Source: Micrococcales bacterium
GTDB taxonomy: Bacteria; Actinomycetota; Actinomycetes; Actinomycetales; Dermatophilaceae
NCBI GenBank assembly: GCA_030537915.1
Contig: JAUNUZ010000129.1
Span: forward strand, 1 to 6,887
Length of the DNA stretch: 6,887 nt
Direction of reading: 5' to 3'
The notes under the pieces were generated by a model. That model worked only from the letters and a program-made list of their open reading frames with translations, was not told where the DNA came from and ran no database searches. The position numbers were made by a program, and so were the translations under genes. Position 1 is the first letter of the stretch. The number at the start of each line of letters is the position of its first letter. Shown piece by piece: positions 6,101 through 6,887 of this stretch.

Positions 6101-6769
6101 GTCGCCTCGGCTCTGGTGAATCTCGCTCTTGTCGCCCTGTCGCGCGGTGACCCCGATCGAGCCAACACGCTGACCCGAGAAGCACACCAGCGGGCCCTGC
6201 GCAGTCGGGATCGCCGGTTGTTGGTTCACACCGGGAACGAACTCGCTCGCTGGCAGCTGGAACTAGGAGAGATCGAGGAGGCCGCGGCGCAGCTCGTGAC
6301 GGCACTCGAGACGGCCCGCTCGATCGGCTATCGGACGGCCGAGGTGGCCCTCACCGGCAACCTCGGCGAGCTGCATCGAGCGTGTGGCGATCCGCACACC
6401 GCGGCGGCCCTGACAGCCCAGGCCCTGCGCCAGGCCATCGAGCTCGGCGACTGCCCGACCGTAGCGCGGTGTGTCGTCAACCTGTGCCTATGCCGGCTGG
6501 ATGCCGGGGCGGATGCCGCCCCGGAGTTGGTCTTGCGGGCGGCTGCACTCGCTGCGGACCTCGGCCAGCCGGCCTGCGAGCAGGAGGCTCTGGAAGCACT
6601 GGCGGTCATCCGAGGCGACTGCGACACGCGTGCCCAGAAGCCGGCGCATCCGTTGGGCTCCACGGCGGGAACGATCCTGCCGCGGCCAGATGACCTCGAG
6701 GTCCCGACACCGGACCACCTCGACGCGCTCATGCGCAGCGCGGAAGGGCTCGCGGCAACGCCGCGGTAG
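3194..6769 (+). CDS. Soluble adenylyl cyclase-like protein: tandem cyclase domains, NTPase, TPRs
   Basis: This 1191-residue cytoplasmic protein has no signal peptide, membrane segment or C-terminal LuxR helix-turn-helix. The first class III cyclase domain (about 17-173) keeps both metal aspartates, Asp23 (ADLVGFT) and Asp73 (FAGDA). The second (about 207-375) lacks them (His215 replaces the first) but keeps transition-state Asn321 and Arg325 in VGDSVNHAARL. A STAND/AAA NTPase follows (about 390-745): Walker A GEPGIGKS (420-427), Walker B ILMDDAD (545-551), GGNPLF (629-634), and the arm motif PLVHDVAYSTI (728-738). TPR-like helical repeats run from about 775 to 1140. The order matches animal sAC (ADCY10) and related bacterial proteins. 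A single pseudo-heterodimeric site making cyclic nucleotide is expected, but the adenine-recognising Lys and Thr of sAC align with Gln246 and Val314, so substrate or activity is uncertain. GTG 3194 is the only start between the in-frame stop at 3188 and the first domain; its ribosome binding site is weak. NTPase and TPRs suggest sensing or assembly of a larger complex. Confidence 0.9.
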   Translation: MRRRGSDGCPRSPSRTGVVLQADLVGFTPLVTAMSRDGQRGTERLHALLDALFAQMTSAITDRGGRVVGFAGDAITAMFTDGSERGTRQRGWQAARDILAVVDSTRAQDDPAATFRVGLGCGQVRLLEVEFGAGPIRRYVALTGPAADAARAAQERAPAGRGLASWTARVIEPRVSEAPAPYPRALDGPDCLPGRPPSASAMHSQHRVVTTAFAHIDCAGLELPLVRHVLGEAEAIIAGHGGDLRQIEGAAQEYTLVMGFGAPRSRPDDVGSAVACCLDLMDLARDRGLAARAGVATGETFCAELGGPAHREYVVVGDSVNHAARLASGARAHQVRLDSTTARGCRDDGHFWPDSLGKVALKGRPSQEAFTVLRSADAHPHPSRASDLEPGFGRNGDLALLRDLAAPAGAGSGRVVLVTGEPGIGKSHLLRLMASHLPGPVVTGTGDALGARAPYLPWRSVFLALIPAPGGIEPHGPHDQFESLGVDLGGPHHELTPLLANALGFVAPETVATARLSPADRAAATRRLLLDQLTRACRDRGPLTILMDDADALDELSRALLCDVAQLTQSLPVILVAAARTPLSWLDAPGVAVRQLELGALDSDATRELAARLLGPGHPWLGVVAARSGGNPLFLWHLAQWTRESGVAPADEQLPPDLRRVVLARLDRLGSHGQSLAHVAAVAGRESSLSILRACAEAAGIDVDPWPASLTGLIERGSDGLSYAFNDPLVHDVAYSTISLAVRARLHEAAGRCLEAADHTDDHADGHGVAADPQHVELLAHHYGHSTNVTKQRRWIGAAALAAEREYATDTALAHLNRLAAIESENGTARADLLVRQAAVLGLLGRREEAQALLMQALATVPGPGANRVGEAGHDIAAGGRSDPQQARVQAHARRELGALLLPTTRFAQAIALLREAAAELEGLGDLQGACDALDRLAFAHLDHAQVTQAERVAHQQLDLAERCNLDALVASALVNLALVALSRGDPDRANTLTREAHQRALRSRDRRLLVHTGNELARWQLELGEIEEAAAQLVTALETARSIGYRTAEVALTGNLGELHRACGDPHTAAALTAQALRQAIELGDCPTVARCVVNLCLCRLDAGADAAPELVLRAAALAADLGQPACEQEALEALAVIRGDCDTRAQKPAHPLGSTAGTILPRPDDLEVPTPDHLDALMRSAEGLAATPR
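5465..5500 (+). repeat. Imperfect 12-base tandem repeat coding a His/Asp-rich loop
   Basis: GACCACACGGAT and GACCACGCGGAC are adjacent and match at 10 of 12 bases. A third, more diverged unit, GGCCATGGCGTG, follows. They encode DHTDDHADGHG (residues 758-768) between the NTPase arm and the first TPR-like helices. It looks like a small in-frame expansion forming a flexible, possibly metal-binding linker. Confidence 0.5.
6751..6765 (+). terminator. GC-rich hairpin at the 3' end of the cyclase-like gene
   Basis: CGCGGC-AAC-GCCGCG is a six-pair stem with a three-base loop ending one base before the TAG stop codon. Another small stem, GGCG-AGAA-CGCC, lies at 6830-6841 in the 118-base tail. No T-tract is present. 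This is weak evidence for a terminator in DNA this rich in GC. Confidence 0.2.
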
Positions 6770-6887
6770 CAGACCGGCACGCCTGCGAACAGCACCCGGG
6801 CGCCCGCCGTCCGAACACTCCGAAGCGCTGGCGAGAACGCCGCGGGGAGGGCAGACTTCGCAGGTGGAGATCCCGCTCTTCGCGGCC

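Noticed and set aside
3194..6769. Reading the large protein as a MalT/LuxR-type (LAL) transcription activator
   Set aside because: The NTPase and TPR regions would fit, but the C-terminus (residues 1140-1191) is disordered-looking with no helix-turn-helix, and the N-terminus is cyclase.
6797..6806. Perfect palindrome CGGGCGCCCG after the cyclase-like gene
   Set aside because: It has no loop and consists only of G and C, so it is expected by chance here. There is no T-tract to make it a terminator.
6864..6887. Possible start of a further plus-strand gene (GTG, then EIPLFAA)
   Set aside because: Only eight codons are visible, and the purine-rich GGGGAGGG is 12 bases away, longer than normal spacing. 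It cannot be supported.
1..6887. Mobile elements, CRISPR arrays, tRNA or rRNA genes
   Set aside because: I saw no transposase or integrase motifs, long terminal inverted repeats, regularly spaced repeats or tRNA-like cloverleaf on either strand. Base composition looks even across the window.

Overview
This is GC-rich chromosomal DNA. Third codon positions are dominated by G/C, GTG starts occur, and intergenic hairpins lack T-tracts. Together with the protein families present, this points to an actinobacterium. The mix of a large cyclase/NTPase/TPR protein and a secreted repeat-type protein would fit the Thermoleophilia (Solirubrobacter/Conexibacter-like), but that placement is inference.

Left half: an IclR-family regulator on the minus strand (76-915) is divergent from purU, formyltetrahydrofolate deformylase, on the plus strand (1026-2108). 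The roughly 110 bp between them carries a plausible leaderless promoter for the regulator. It also carries two imperfect TTGC-N4-TTCGCA boxes 19 bp apart just before the purU ribosome binding site, with a third half-site inside the regulator's promoter. The simplest reading is that the regulator controls itself and purU, tying release of formate and tetrahydrofolate to an unknown effector.

Middle: purU converges on a minus-strand gene for a secreted protein of unknown function (2174-3046). Two adjacent hairpins lie at the junction. The secreted protein has a signal peptide, four cysteines and a C-terminal module with a DxNGDxxxD calcium-type loop.

Right half: divergent from the secreted-protein gene, across 147 bp, is a 1191-residue cytoplasmic protein (3194-6769). 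It has two class III nucleotidyl cyclase domains, a STAND/AAA-type NTPase and a long TPR tail. This is the domain order of animal soluble adenylyl cyclase (sAC/ADCY10). Catalytic residues are split between its two cyclase domains as in sAC: metal-binding aspartates only in the first, transition-state Asn and Arg only in the second. The residues that recognise adenine are replaced, so its substrate, or whether it is an enzyme at all, is open. This is the most interesting object in the window. The last 118 bases hold no gene I can support.
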